A stretch of DNA of 64,000 nucleotides from Adiantum capillus-veneris (GCA_014529385.2 CM043945.1:97072612-97136611); one strand, 5' to 3'. Counted from the stretch's first letter, positions 11,656 to 23,954 are shown. Numbers and translations: made by a program. The notes: a model not told the origin generated them from the sequence alone.

Positions 11656-11882
11656 TGTTGGAATTAGGGTTGCAGAGAAACACACACAGCTTGGAGAAGA
11701 CGAAGGAAGCTCAAGGCACACAATAGAGAGTGTGTTACTTAGTGTGCAATGGAAAGATAGATAGCCCTAGAGTGATGGGCGTATATACAATGCACGGGGG
11801 AAAAAACCTCCTAAAGAGGGAAAAAATGCCCCGGCGGTCCTAGTGTGTTCACACACATCACTACCACATGTATATGGTAACA
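11656..11882 (-). repeat. Copia 5' LTR
   Basis: 227 bp, identical by eye to 6705-6931, so it should carry the element's promoter. A TATATAG-like motif occurs downstream of the LTR near 11360. I did not fix a transcription start. Confidence 0.96.
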
Positions 11883-11887
11883 CTTAA

Positions 11888-12406
<519 letters not shown>

Positions 12407-12530
12407 TTTTAAACTGCATCAAAGCAATGCCAAGAGACCTTAAATATCTAAATTTGATGATACTTGAACTCGGTACCTATAAAAAGAGACCTCATTATCC
12501 TATCCAACAATACTTGAACTCAAGCCTTGA

Positions 12531-12787
<257 letters not shown>

Positions 12788-12960
12788 TTGATCTATTTTG
12801 GTAGATATACAAGCTTAAGTGTTAATAAATAACTAAACAAATAAGCACACAAAAATTTATGGGTTGTTGGAAGGAGGTGTTTTCATGCTAATGTGGTCAT
12901 AAGGCAAGCCTAAAAAGTAACACATGTATATACATAGATCGAAGTTTTCACAAATGGATG

Positions 12961-12962
<2 letters not shown>

Positions 12963-12999
<37 letters not shown>

Positions 13000-13162
13000 A
13001 GAAGAAGAAGAAGAAGAAGAAGAAGAAGAAGAAGAAGAAAAAGCAAGGACCGTATGGTCAATGCCATAGGTAGGTCCACCTTGTTGAGTTGGTGTTATTT
13101 TCAGTATTTAAATGAAAAGCCTTATTAATGCATATAAAACAAGGTAAAGATTTACGGCGGCC

Positions 13163-13219
<57 letters not shown>
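12963..13219. repeat. (GA)n(GAA)n and (GA)n microsatellites
   Basis: GA at 12963-12996 turns into GAA to about 13039. A second pure GA tract fills about 13165-13219. Confidence 0.95.
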
Positions 13220-13221
<2 letters not shown>

Positions 13222-14950
13222 ACCTCAACTCCAGTGAAGTGAGAGATTGGGGGGGCACTCCCATATGCACACATTAAAATCCAAAAACTTTCAAATGCCG
13301 CATGGAGAACATCCAACAATTCAATTCAACGATAAAGGAATCGCACCAAAAATATCCGCTTTTTCTTATGCCCTTATGTATGAGTGTTATATTAATTGAC
13401 CTCATGAAAACATAAAGCATATAAAATATTAGTGAGAGTTTAGAAATTGATCTAATTATTGTATAAATATATAAATAAAACAAATCACACAATAAAATGA
13501 TACATGCTATTAAATAAAATAAATACATAATATCTTTAGGATAGAAATGAATATTGAAAATGTCTAAACCTAATCCCTAATAATAATACATGCACTAAAG
13601 TAACAAAGTGACGTTTACATATCAAAACAAAAAGTTGGAAAAAAAATCTTAGTTGTGGATTTTTTGAAAAGCTAATCCCTAATATAATACATGCACTAAA
13701 GTAATAAGGTGACATTTGAATATCAAAACCAAAGGTTGAAAAAAAATTCTTAGTGATGAAAAATTCTTTCATTGAAGGACAATTTATAAATTTTTAGTTA
13801 AAAATTGTCTGTAAATGAAAATAAAATTTACAAGAAGAAAGTATATTTTAAATCAAAAAACTGACAAGAAAGTAATTAGATCTTTAAATGAAGAGACTCA
13901 TTTATAAACTAAACAAAGATTTAAAAAAAGTCAAGTGAGCATTAAATAAAGGGACTAAATTACAATGATGAAAAGAGACACTTACATTATAAAATAAAAA
14001 TGTAACCTTTATAAAGATTACTAAACATTATAAAGATAACCTTTATAATGATGAAAAGAGACACTTACATTACTAAACAAAGATTTAAAAAAATAAAGTC
14101 AAGTGAGCATTAAATAAAGGGACCAAATCACAATGATAGAAAGACCCATTTACATTATAACAAGTGAAAGGGTCATGACGGCTTTCAAAAACAATAAGAA
14201 AGTGATAAAACTGTTAGGTTGAATTAAACTGGTATCAGTATTTGGGAGGATTGCCTCAGCTTAGTCTTGAGCTGATTGAAAATCGAGACTAGCTAGCTGC
14301 AAACCATGATAAATGGAAGAAAAACCGATGAAATATGTGAGAAAGTCATCCAAAATTTTTGAAAATCTCAAAAAAATTGCTAGTATTTCCGGTTTTCTTC
14401 TTTGTGCGGAGGAAACTCGATCAGCAATCCCTTAATAAAAGAGACTTTCTCGAACGTTAACATTGACTAGAAGCAAGCTATAAAATGCAAGAAATGTAAA
14501 GCCATGTGAAGTTTTGAAATGAAAGATGAAATAAAAAGAACTAATTAATATATATGTGTGTGTGTAGAATTTATCAGAATTATGGAAGGTGAAGCTTCAC
14601 TTTAGCATTCTAAAACAATGGAATGCAAACAAAACATATATGTGTGTGTATGACATGTGTGTGTGTGTGTGTAAAATTTACTAAAATTATGCAAGGTGAA
14701 GCTTCACTTTAGCATTTTAAAAAAATAGAATGCAAGAAAAGTAAAGACATGTCAGGATGTGAAATGAAAGGTAAGTCTCCATCATGCACTGAAAACTATG
14801 AAAGTCCCCCTAACCCAGCCGAACACTAAGGATTTCTTATAGAAAGCGAAAAATAAAATATAACCTTTATTAAACAAGGAAGTCAATTGAGCATTAAAAG
14901 AAGGGACCAAGTTAAAATGATGGAAAGACTCATATATATTATAAAACAAA
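13220..14950. repeat. AT-rich repeat-laden spacer
   Basis: No gene seen. Short internal duplications are visible: 13567-13667 against 13671-13765 (both contain 'atacatgcactaaagtaa'); the phrase 'gtcaagtgagcattaaataa' near 13930 and 14100, with a variant near 14880; and a roughly 120-bp pair around 14560-14640 and 14670-14735 sharing 'aaggtgaagcttcacttt'. This looks like old, locally reduplicated element debris. Confidence 0.6.
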
Positions 14951-15145
14951 CTCACATGAGTGTTGCCAATCCATGATTCTTAATCAGCGGTTCAAAAAGT
15001 ACACCAATTCTCCACCCACTCTCCTATGGCCTTCTGAAGGCCAAAAATTGTACATATTAATGCTACACCCATTGTATAATTGGTGTTACATGATGAGAAA
15101 TACACAAATAGGAAAGCACGCCATATGGGACGCATCACTGTCATG

Positions 15146-16070
15146 CCATGGACCCCCGAATTTACCTAGATGAAGAGATTATGCGCTCTTGTCTAGTGTG
15201 GGCCACATTAAAAAATCTCCCAATTTGGTTGCATGATCATGTTCAGTCCATTGCCCCCAAGTTGGACTAGCTTCCATTCATGCCGAAGTTGCAATGGATG
15301 AGATCAAGTTTGGATATTAAGGTGTGCATTTGATGGAACATGGATAGACCCATTCCGAAGCTTGTAATTTGAATATGGCGTGCTTTGGATCCTTTCTTCA
15401 AGAAATGGTGTTTGCTTTATTTTCTACAACATGCTACGAATGTTGCAAAATTGGATATTATGCTAGGAACTACCCCATGACTGGGGTTGTTAGTAAACCA
15501 ACAGTCAAGAAAACGTGGAAGCAAGGTGTTAGAGATTTCAAGAATCTCTAGGCTGGTAATTCAAACATGTCAATAGAATAAGGGAGTCACCAAAATATGA
15601 CAAAAGTTGTAGCCATTGAAGATACCTACCCACCGACTTCACAAAACAAGGAGGAAGAGAGCAATGGTTGCGAGCCCGCACATGAAATTGTTGGACCGTG
15701 AAACCCAAGAGAAAATTAACGCAAGGATTGATACACCTAGGCAACATATCATCCTCCATAGCCTTATGGCAAGCTCGAGGGATTTCACATGAGGTTTTAT
15801 CGATTGAGAAAACCCAGATGCACGAAGTCATCAATGAGGCCACTCCAACGATGAATATCGACTTCTTGAAGCACCTTATAGATATCCCTAGCTCATCCGC
15901 AAGTACTAGTTTGATAAAAAAGAAGTATGGGTAATTGTATGTGCAGCTGGCCCCTTGCAAAAGACGGAAAATTGTAGTCCCTCTGGTTCCATGGCAAATT
16001 ATCTTTGCATGGACTAGCTTGTATTTTCTTGTTTTTCTCAATACAACCCACATAATGTGGGAATCACTTT
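15146..16070 (+). pseudogene. LINE ORF1 remnant joined to a LINE-type 3' end
   Basis: Around 15190-15260 a plus frame reads like the nucleic-acid-binding domain of plant LINE ORF1 proteins (WATLKNLPIWLHDHVQSIA). About 60 codons later a CCHC knuckle appears in another frame, CYECCKIGYYARNYP, with its His and last Cys replaced by Tyr. Stops and at least one frameshift make it dead. No reverse transcriptase follows. The sequence passes into a 3' end with two stem-loops (15989-16012 and 16047-16061) like those of the reverse transcriptase-bearing LINEs here. It is either an internally deleted LINE or an ORF1-only derivative. The ORF1 call rests on pattern recall. Confidence 0.5.
15989..16061 (+). 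other. LINE 3' stem-loops, ORF1-bearing copy
   Basis: Stem 1 pairs CCATG+CAAA with TTTG+CATGG around a 5-base loop, with a bulged G at 15994. Stem 2 is CCCACAT/ATGTGGG at 16047-16061. The same order occurs in the other LINE tails with different paired bases. Confidence 0.6.
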
Positions 16071-16345
16071 TTTAAACAAGGTGAGAAGGCATGAAGGGCT
16101 GCTAAGTTAAGGACGGATGAGATTTATGGAGAGTTAAGTTTAAATAAGTGCTTACAATCACATGGAATTTTTGCTGTATTTTATTATAAATTATTATATC
16201 CATTATACATACATAATCACAAATGGTTTATATATTAGGAAATTCCCTACAATAATAAAGTGAAAGTTGCACATTGTACATTATCATTTAAACACAAAAT
16301 AAATGAAATAAGTACATAATCACATATGATTTATATATTAAGAAA
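16071..16345 (+). repeat. Dispersed AT-rich repeat, copy 2
   Basis: Begins 'aaacaaggtgagaaggcatg' and matches 4670-4800 and 17555-17810. It seems interrupted by the LINE fragment at 16373-17211, because the related tail resumes at 17239 ('tgaaaggtgtacatttgcac'). Confidence 0.6.
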
Positions 16346-16372
16346 GGCTTTGAGATCTTACTAGTCTATAGG

Positions 16373-17211
16373 GTGATTAAAGAGCTTGATAAGGTGGTGA
16401 TGCCAATTTGTGAATCCAACTTTGAATGGGATGCTTGGAGATGGCCCAGGAGTAGCCTCTTTTGGAAACCACACTCTAAAGGCATTTACCATGCATTAAT
16501 GCACGAGGCTAATTGGTGTAGCCCCCTCAACAAATTATGGAAGAGGCACTGGATGGAAAAACAGTGGGAGGGAGTCATGGAGAACATCTGGAAGCTAAGA
16601 TGGCCTCAATATATGAAGATATTTCTGTGGAAAGTGACGTGGGATGCTCTACCGACGGGCATAAAGATACAAGAAAGAGGCATCGGGTTTGATCGTTGCT
16701 CGGGCTGCAGAATTGCCAATGAAGACCTAGCCCACCTTTTCATGGGATGCCAAGCAATCGGGGGCATGGCTGGGAAAATATGCAAGTGGATTCAAAGGAC
16801 ATGGAAAATTAAGTTCTTCAAGAATGATCTATTCTTTAATAGTAACATGATGGGATGTCCTGCTCTTCTTGTCTGCACTCAAATAATCAGGTACTACTTC
16901 TTGCACCATATTTGGCAAGCAAGGAACCACCGCGTGTTTGAGGGGGATCTAGCTGTGGCAAGCTTTTGTGAAATCATGCAAGAGAGTAGAGTGATGATCC
17001 ACATGATCGGAGGCAAACAAGCCTCAGAAGACTAGTCTAGAACAATACATAACATGTTGTAATAAGTAAAGCCGGTGAGTAGGAGTGGTTTCTCTTCCAA
17101 GAAGATAACTTGTAATCCTTTGACCCTCAAGGCTCGGTCTGAGCTCAAGGATTGGTGTATATTTATGTTCTTAATACTATCCACCCGCAATTGTGAGTTT
17201 TGCAAAACAAA
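16373..17211 (+). pseudogene. 5'-truncated LINE, C-terminal zinc-binding region of ORF2
   Basis: An open frame 16373-17035 (220 residues) encodes the region after the reverse transcriptase in plant LINEs. A WKVTWDALPTGIKIQERGI stretch and a CSGC...H...C cluster match the zf-RVT zinc-binding region. The reverse transcriptase itself is missing, the usual 5' truncation of target-primed insertion. The 3' tail runs through a CTCAAGG-type stem (about 17123) and GCAATTGTGAGTTTTGCAAAAC near 17188-17206. It is the best-preserved of the LINE C-terminal copies and is a useful reference for 20702-21260 and 51500-52260. Confidence 0.75.
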
Positions 17212-17238
17212 GGGGGGGGGGGGGGGGGGGGGGGGGGG
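17212..17238. repeat. G homopolymer, 27 bases
   Basis: Follows directly after the LINE tail 'tttgcaaaacaaa'. A G run where an A tail would be expected is odd. Exact length may be a sequencing artefact. Confidence 0.85.
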
Positions 17239-17460
17239 TGAAAGGTGTACATTTGCACATTATCATTTGAAACCAAACTAAATGAAAAGGAAATAAAATA
17301 AAAACATATATTAAAAAAACTAAAACAAAAGAATATTTTTATTCCCTAATAAAAAAGGATAGATTTAATAAGCATAAAATATAACAAAACAATTTAATGA
17401 AAAGAATCTTTGTGAAGTTTTTAATGAAACGACTCTTTACAAATCAAAATATAAGAAAAA
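17239..17460 (+). repeat. Dispersed AT-rich repeat, continuation after the LINE
   Basis: 'gtgcacattatcatttgaaa'-type text parallels 16270-16300, 17750-17780 and 18655-18690. Non-coding. Confidence 0.55.
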
Positions 17461-17554
17461 AGTATTGAATCAATACTTCACATCAGGGATCAAACTCCTA
17501 TGAATACACTATATTTAATCTTTTGTTCTCTAAAGCCTCTTTTTGCATGCCAAA

Positions 17555-17810
17555 CAAGGTGAAGAGGCACGAAAGCCTCCTAAGTCAAAGGGGGAATGAG
17601 ATTTTTTGGAAAGTAAGTTTAAATGAGTGCCTACAGTCACATGAAAATTTTATTGTGTTTTAAAATATAATTATATTATCCATTAAAAATAGATAATCAC
17701 AAATAGTTTATATATTAAAAAAGGCCCCACTTAAATAATAAGGTGAAAGATGCACAATGCACATTATCATTTGAAAACAAAATAAATTAAAATTTAAAAA
17801 TAAAAATATA
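17555..17810 (+). repeat. Dispersed AT-rich repeat, copy 3
   Basis: Full-looking copy, from 'aacaaggtgaagaggcacg' to the 'cattatcatttgaaaac' tail. Parallels copies 1 and 2. Confidence 0.6.
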
Positions 17811-18468
17811 TATTGTATAATTCATTATACATGCATTATACATACACAAGTTAGATTCACAAAAATCGACAACAAAAACCTCGAACTCTTTCTTCCACAA
17901 GAGACGGGGGTATTTCTATAAAGTTTATTACGTACGATTTTGATGTCTAATGAGCTGTAGTGTAGTGGTAGTGTTGTGCAGTACATAGTTGTTGCATTCA
18001 ATTCAATCACACCAATTCACATTTCGTGCTAAAAAGTGGATGGTGGAACTGCTCTTACGAGGGGGGAAGGATTGCTAACTTTTTTGTGGGTCCAAAGAAG
18101 TGTAATTTCTTTTTGTGGTAATTGATACCCATTCCTTTTTGGCTTTCTAAAAGAAGCCTTAGTGTTGAGTAGAGTTAGGCATCCTTCCAAATGTTTTCAG
18201 TGAGTGCCAACGATGGAGACTCATCTTAATGTTGATGGAGTTTGTCAAATGGGTCCCTTTAATTTCATAGCCTTACATAGCTTTTTAAGACTTTGCCTTG
18301 TTTTTTTTTTTGTCCTTGCTCATCTTATATTATTTTCAACATGAACACACAATTTATACTTTTTCTTTTTTCTTAGGATAGAACTACATGCTTTTATTTT
18401 GTGTACCTTTTTATTTGTAAAGCTTTTAAAGAGTAAAGAGCTTTTTTCACAAAAACAAGCGATTGTGA

Positions 18469-18504
<36 letters not shown>

Positions 18505-18610
18505 TGTATTTTTATTTCTCTCATATCTTGATTTCCTTTTTGGAAAGCCATCGTGAAATCTCACCTTGTTTAATTTCTTTCATCGGTCTTGTGAACCCAA
18601 CCATAATCTA
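17811..18610. other. Unassigned AT-rich spacer
   Basis: Contains a short CT/AT microsatellite at about 18470-18505 and poly-T runs. No gene seen. Confidence 0.4.
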
Positions 18611-18960
18611 GAATGGTTTATATATTAGAAAACGCTCCACTTAATTACTAAGGTAAAAGGTGCATTATTCTTTGAAAACAAAATATAATGAAAAAGAAAT
18701 AAAATAGAAGCAATAAAATAAAAAATACACTAAAAACTAAAACAAAAAATTATACTAATGCTTTCGTCAAAAAAGATAAATTTAATAAGCCTAGAGAATA
18801 ACAAATTAATTTAATAATTTAATAAAACAAATCTATGTGGAGTCTTTAAATAAAAGGACTCTTTACAAGTGAAAGTATATTAAAAAAATCATTAAAACAA
18901 TACTTCACATTATGGATCAAACTTTTATGAATACTCTTCAATTCTTTGTTCTCAAAAAGA
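18611..18960 (+). repeat. Dispersed AT-rich repeat, tail copy 4
   Basis: 'ggtttatatattagaaaa' onward parallels 16225 and 17707. It lacks the head segment of the other copies. Confidence 0.5.
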
Positions 18961-19791
18961 CTAGGGTAAACCCCCCCAGTTTAAGAACCTTTAAGCCAAT
19001 GTCGTGTGCATTTTTTGATTGTTGCGGAGTTTTGACTTCTCTCTAGTGCAAAACGTAGATGGCGTTAAGTTCGAGCTGTAGCAAAAATTTGAAGATCGAT
19101 TGCATCTTTGGCAATGTGTGCGACAGCGGAACAAGTTTCCCTTTGTTTTAAAAAGGGATTTCAACAACAAGATTGATAAGGGTGATATTACGGACAAGAG
19201 TGCCACATGAGATCCAGCCTATGCGCTGGCCAATGAGAAATTGGAATGCAATCATGTAGCCATTCCATCACACCCACTTGCTTATACAAGAATTAACGCT
19301 CTCTAAATTCATTATTTAGCCCATGTCTATCTCTCTTCACGGAGTCACCCCATTACTGAACTCGTATCCTATGGATCAAACTCCTATGTAATCCTTTGTT
19401 CTTTAAAGTCTTTTTAAGCATGTCAAAAAAAATTAAATGAAATCAACATTAGGAAATAGCATTTGAAATTGAAAGGAAATGCTTTCTTTCTTTTTCAATT
19501 CTTAAAGGGATACATGCTTCTTTCATTGGGAAACAACATTTGAAAAGGAAATGCTTTCCTTCTCTCAATTTTTAAAGGGTCACATGTCAAGAAAATAAAT
19601 TTGAAGGACCTTCACCCATATGGATACTAAGGCCTTTAGCATGCCAAAACATAAATTCTACTTGGGAAATAGAATTTGAAAGGACATAATTTCTTTCTCT
19701 TCAATACTTTAAGGCTCTCTTGAAAGATACACTTGTAACAACTAGAATTGAACTAACCTTCACTTTAGCATGCCAAAAAAACAACACACAG
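18961..19791. repeat. Spacer with three imperfect ~90-bp repeats
   Basis: Phrases like 'tttgaaaggaaatgctttc' recur near 19460, 19545 and 19675, each followed by a pyrimidine run and 'aaaggg'. A short coding-like stretch near 19060-19210 carries stops. No gene called. Confidence 0.4.
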
Positions 19792-19805
19792 AACAATTCA
19801 AGAGT

Positions 19806-21268
19806 ATCTTTGAGTAGGTGGGAGTATGCTCTTCTCCCATTCCCAAGCAGGATAAAAGTGATGAATACTTTTATGATTCCTTATATTGCCTTCACTAGCC
19901 TGCTTCTCAAGATGGCTAAGTGTCATTGGAAAGAGTTCTTAAAACCAGTAAAAAGGTTCTGATGGAAAAACAACACGAAATCCTCCAAGTCATGGCAATG
20001 GGCCCGTTGGGAATCAGTTGCTCGGCTAGTGAATCAAGGAGGCCTCGGAATTCTCAACCATGTGGCCCATGCAGAAGCTTGTTGCACCCAGTTTATTGTT
20101 TCCTTGGCTAAACAAGATCAAGTTTGGGTTGTCATGGTCAGAGATATGATAGAAGCAGCTAAACTTGGCTCGAATGGTGGAAAGTGGAGAGGGGTGGAGA
20201 TTCATGACAAACTGCTAGCCCCGGCGTGGTCTACCTTAAGACTGGGGGGCAACTCAGGAGAATTGATAAGAAAATGCAATAGAGAAGCAGGAGTCTTAAA
20301 GTGGGGGGAAGAAGCAAGATACTTCAAGAACTCCATCTTGCATTGATCCCCCTAGATTTCCAAAGTTGTAGATCCACCACAACATGCCTATTGGATTGAG
20401 ACAGCCAAGAAACTGATTAATAAGGGTCTGAAGCGACTTGGGCACTTTTGGGACAGTGACAACAAGAGTTGGAAACCGTTGGCCTTTTGGTTACCCAGTA
20501 CCAACTTAATAGCTTGGAGGTTTTTCTTGTCCACAAAGTGATGAAAGAGCTTGACAATTTAGTGATGCCAATCTGTGATTCGGAGTTTGACTAGAATGCC
20601 TGGAAATGGCCGAGAAGCAGTCTCTTTTGGAAACCCCATCCTAAAAGCATTTATCAGACAATGATCCATAAGAAGAATTGGTCTAGCCCCCTTAACAAGC
20701 TATGGAAAAAAGCAATGGCCGGGAGCAAGCAATGAAGAACATATGGAAGTCAAAGGTTCCACAGCACATGAAGGTTTTTTTATGGAAGGTAATTTGGGGT
20801 GCTCTACCAACGGGGGTGAAGATTCAAGAGAGAGGGATTGGGTCAGATCGATGCTTGGTGTGCAGGATGGCTAGTGAAGATCTGGCCCACCTATTCATGG
20901 ACTTCTCAACTATCAAAGGCCTCGTAGGGAAAATATGCAAGTGGGTCCAAAGAACATGGAAAATTAGTTTTTTCAAGATTGACCTATTCCTTGGAGGTAA
21001 GAATTTAGGTAGTCCTGCCGTCCTCGTAAGCACTCAAGTCGTCAGATACTTCTTCTTACATAATGTATGGTAGACAAGGAACCACCACGTGTTTGAAGGA
21101 GGTTTTGAGGTGGCAAGCTTCGCAGAAATTATTCAAGAAACCAAAGTGCTAATATGGACAATCGAGCACAAGCAACACTCGGAGGATTGGTCTAGGACTA
21201 CTTGTGCCTTGTTGTCAGCACAGATGGAATGCATAGGATGGGGGGAAATCTTGGCCATCGGTAAATAA
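19806..21268 (+). pseudogene. Decayed LINE ORF2 C-terminal half
   Basis: Coding blocks read in order with frame changes: a segment after the reverse transcriptase (GGLGILNHVAHAEACC near 20040), a KLINKGLKRLGHFWD stretch near 20420, then the zinc-binding region (WKVIWGALPTGVKIQERGI, 20786-20842) with C..C and H residues. Compared with the 16373-17035 copy, a TAG at 21071-21073 replaces a Gln codon. Further stops lie near 20343 and 20540. No reverse transcriptase catalytic box is included. The protein would not be functional. Confidence 0.7.
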
Positions 21269-21378
21269 AAGATCTTAGAAAGAAGGATAAGATTATGGAC
21301 CTTGTGTGTCAAGGAGGAGGGGGCAAGTTGATAGGGATGGCTGCCCTGATAGCCGATGTAATTATAGTCCCTAGATGA

Positions 21379-21476
21379 TGTCATGGCTCAACAAGAGCAT
21401 GACAAGACCTTGCAATTTTGTGGTCTGTTCAATATAATTCACTCACAATTGTGAGTTTTGCTATTAAAAAAAAAAC
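21379..21476 (+). other. LINE 3' stem-loops and A tail
   Basis: Stem 1 pairs TGTCATG+CTC (21379-21389) with GAG+CATGACA (21395-21404), with bulged G 21386 and loop AACAA. Stem 2 is the palindrome CTCACAATTGTGAG at 21442-21455, followed by TTTTGC and an A run. Confidence 0.75.
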
Positions 21477-21487
21477 AATTCAAGAGT

Positions 21488-21634
21488 TTCCTTGACTTGT
21501 GTGGCATGTATACATAAAACCTATATCTAGTTGATGTAACCTTCTGTCCCTCAAGGCTCGGCACGAGCTTGAGGGTGCTTTGTAATTTTCTTTATGAGAT
21601 TTTAATACAACAACCACTCACATTGTGAGTTTTG

Positions 21635-21636
<2 letters not shown>
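21488..21636 (+). other. Separate LINE tail fragment with stem-loops
   Basis: Only the last ~150 bp of a LINE: stem 1 CCCTCAAG+CTC (21548-21559) with GAG+CTTGAGGG (21565-21575), bulged G 21556; stem 2 ACTCACA/TGTGAGT (21616-21630); then TTTGC and a TA microsatellite instead of an A tail. Since the 14-bp target repeat of the neighbouring LINE begins this segment, that LINE inserted immediately next to an existing tail. Confidence 0.65.
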
Positions 21637-21675
<39 letters not shown>

Positions 21676-21712
21676 TAAATAAATAATAAATTATATATAT
21701 ATATATATATAT
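21637..21712. repeat. (TA)n microsatellites
   Basis: Two TA tracts separated by about 20 AT-rich bases. Confidence 0.95.
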
Positions 21713-22970
21713 GTATAACAAGTTGAGTTTGAAAATTTCTCTACACTGCAAAATATATAGTTTTTAATTTATCTTTCAAAAACAAGAAAAATCATGCACT
21801 CAAATCGTGGAGTAATCACCTTTATCAAATGCAAGTTGTAGAATTATTGGATCACAATTGTTATAGGTCAGGCAAAAGTGAGATTGTTTTTGAAAGAACA
21901 AAAAATTTGTATTAAAGAGATGAAAAAGAAGAGCACATGGCCTCAAAGGTAGGGAAAGAGGCAGTCCCAAGAGAGGGTTACAATAGGCTACATGAGTTAT
22001 CCATATCCAACCTTTCCTTGGAATAGAGAGACATAAGCTTAGGTCTCCATTTATTGCAAGCTATAGATCTTTGAATCACATAAAGGGGTTCAAAAGGTAC
22101 ATCCCTCATGTATTGAATACAGTAATTACCTAAAGACTTCATCTCAGCTATGAAGAGATAGGGGGAGTTAGACTCAAAGCCATTGTACAAAGCAAAGGGT
22201 GTATGCATGATAAGGTGTACCCACTTTCAGTAGTCTCCCTTAGTAGAATTACCAAAAAACAATCTATTTTTCCACACTATTATGTATATTTGACTTGCTT
22301 GCATGTACTTTTTAGCGACAAGATTTGGTGCCACACAGGATGCATAGTATTAAACACTATGGAAATCTCTGATATTCAATTTTTCAAACAAAAATAGAAA
22401 TTTTAGTGTGCAAGAAGTACTTTGGTCCAGCATGTCACGCCCTATCACAACACTGTAACCTTAATGAACAATTGTCTATATCTTTATATGGATTTATTCG
22501 CTTGGCTTGTCCTTTTACACATCAATTATTCACTTGACAAGCAATTTAACTTGATTTTTTTTATAATTCTTTGGGTCTATATGTAATTATTGTTTATTTT
22601 TCTTTGTTAGAATCGCTATTTAAAAAAGCCTTAATTTTTTACACCAGATCTCTAATGATGTATAGATCATTTTCCAAGATCCAACGGTCATTTGATAGAT
22701 TACGACCTGTAGAATGTGACGATGCAAAAAAGTAGAATCTATAACGGTTCTTTTTTTTTCAAATCTAGCTCAAAAAAATAACAAAGACTATTGAGAGGAT
22801 CTTAAGGGAGTTTTTTATAAACATATAATAAATAATTTATATTGCCATTCAATTTGATTTTCATGTATCTTATGGCTTTCAACATAAAGTATTCATGAAA
22901 AAAAAATTGAGTCAATTTGAGCTAGAGAAAGGTACTTTTCTATTGTTCTAATTTTTCAATTCCACAATTA
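21713..22970. other. Unassigned AT-rich spacer
   Basis: No gene or repeat family recognised. Open frames at 21978-22208 and 22203-22397 have no motif and AT-driven composition. Confidence 0.4.
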
Positions 22971-23074
22971 ACTTAAGGTGTGGCTCCTTAGGTTTGGTAA
23001 AGTGTCAACCCTAGAAATTTTGACACTTGTCCATATTTCATGGTTTGGTATCTTTCTCCCAATCCTACTTATCT

Positions 23075-23515
23075 ATTCCATGTCATACAAGGAGGCTACC
23101 ACATCACCAAAAGTCCATGTCACCTTCCACATCACCATAGTCAAAAGTTTGACTTTACACTTGGTGTGCCATGTCATCCTAAACACCACCTCATCCACCA
23201 TCCTCAATTTCCACCTTGTATGCCACCTCAGATTAGATGCCATGTCATCCACTACCTCACGTGACACTTGTCCGTGGTGCTTGCATGGCTTGCCACATCA
23301 CACGCCACCTTAGATTCCACTAAGCATGACACATCATCAACTCTCGAACTCACCATCTACCTTTTTGCCACCTAAACATTCTATGTCACCATTTTGCAAT
23401 GTCACATAATGACTGGAAGTTGAGGAGGATTTGATCGCCACATTATATTTCCACATAGACGGTTATGTCATCCATGCAAGGCCACCTCATTGCCACGCCA
23501 TTTATTTCTATCTTT
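23075..23515. repeat. Degenerate C-rich minisatellite
   Basis: An 8-10 base motif close to CCA(T/C)(G/A)TCA(T/C)C recurs more than ten times at irregular spacing (for example 23079, 23098, 23115, 23128, 23168, 23240, 23294). The C-rich strand is always the plus strand. Open frames across it come from the repeat itself. Confidence 0.65.
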
Positions 23516-23950
23516 AATATTTTTTTATAAATAAAAATGAATTTTATAAATTATGTAATATAATTATTAAAAGACAAATTAAAATAAATTAATTTTTATA
23601 TTTTTTTCTTTTTTATTATTTTATAATATTATGATTATTATTAATTTTTTATTTATTTAAATTACTATTGGATGAGAACTTAAGGATTATAATTTTAAAA
23701 AAATAAAAAAACACTTAACATAAGTCAACTACCTTAAAAGATAATTATAATTCTATATAAACTATTTTTCTAAAATTCTACTGGTGTAACCTTATCAAGA
23801 TTTACACCATTTTAGATTACATTAGGGAGACAATGCATATAAACCCCTTTTTTTAGTGCACTTCATTTGAGAGTTTGAGAGTGAGTAACTTTGGAGCATT
23901 TATGCTCTTTTCATTCAATTACTAACTATTCTAACATTCATTTTTCTAAA
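23516..23950. other. AT-rich upstream region of the transposase-like gene
   Basis: Very AT-rich to about 23770, then 'tgcatataaacc' near 23835, which could serve as a TATA element for the plus-strand gene that follows. Promoter use is inference. Confidence 0.3.
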
Positions 23951-23954
23951 TAAG

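Larger units (their letters stand above)
6700..11887 (-). mobile_element. Complete young Ty1/copia LTR retrotransposon
   Basis: A full-length element lies on the minus strand: 5' LTR 11656-11882, primer binding site, a single gag-pol ORF 11293-7007, polypurine tract, 3' LTR 6705-6931. The 227-bp LTRs look identical base for base and have TG...CA ends. A 5-bp target duplication, CTTAA, sits at 6700-6704 and 11883-11887. Gene order (protease, integrase, then reverse transcriptase and RNase H) defines Ty1/copia. Identical LTRs and an uninterrupted 1,428-residue polyprotein indicate a very recent insertion that may still be able to move. A decayed relative lies at 45252-47062, and a younger relative's LTR at 47063-47289. 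Confidence 0.97.
19792..21487 (+). mobile_element. 5'-truncated LINE with 14-bp target duplication
   Basis: The 14-mer aacaattcaagagt occurs at 19792-19805 and, after the A tail, at 21474-21487. The element between is 19806-21473. Perfect long flanking repeats, 5' truncation and an A-rich 3' end are hallmarks of target-primed reverse transcription. Pieces of ORF2 downstream of the reverse transcriptase are recognisable throughout (19810-20345, 20380-20520, 20702-21260). Confidence 0.85.

Noticed and set aside
7157-11721. Many open frames of 60-135 codons on both strands across the copia element
   Set aside because: They overlap the 1,428-residue gag-pol in other frames or antisense and carry no motifs.
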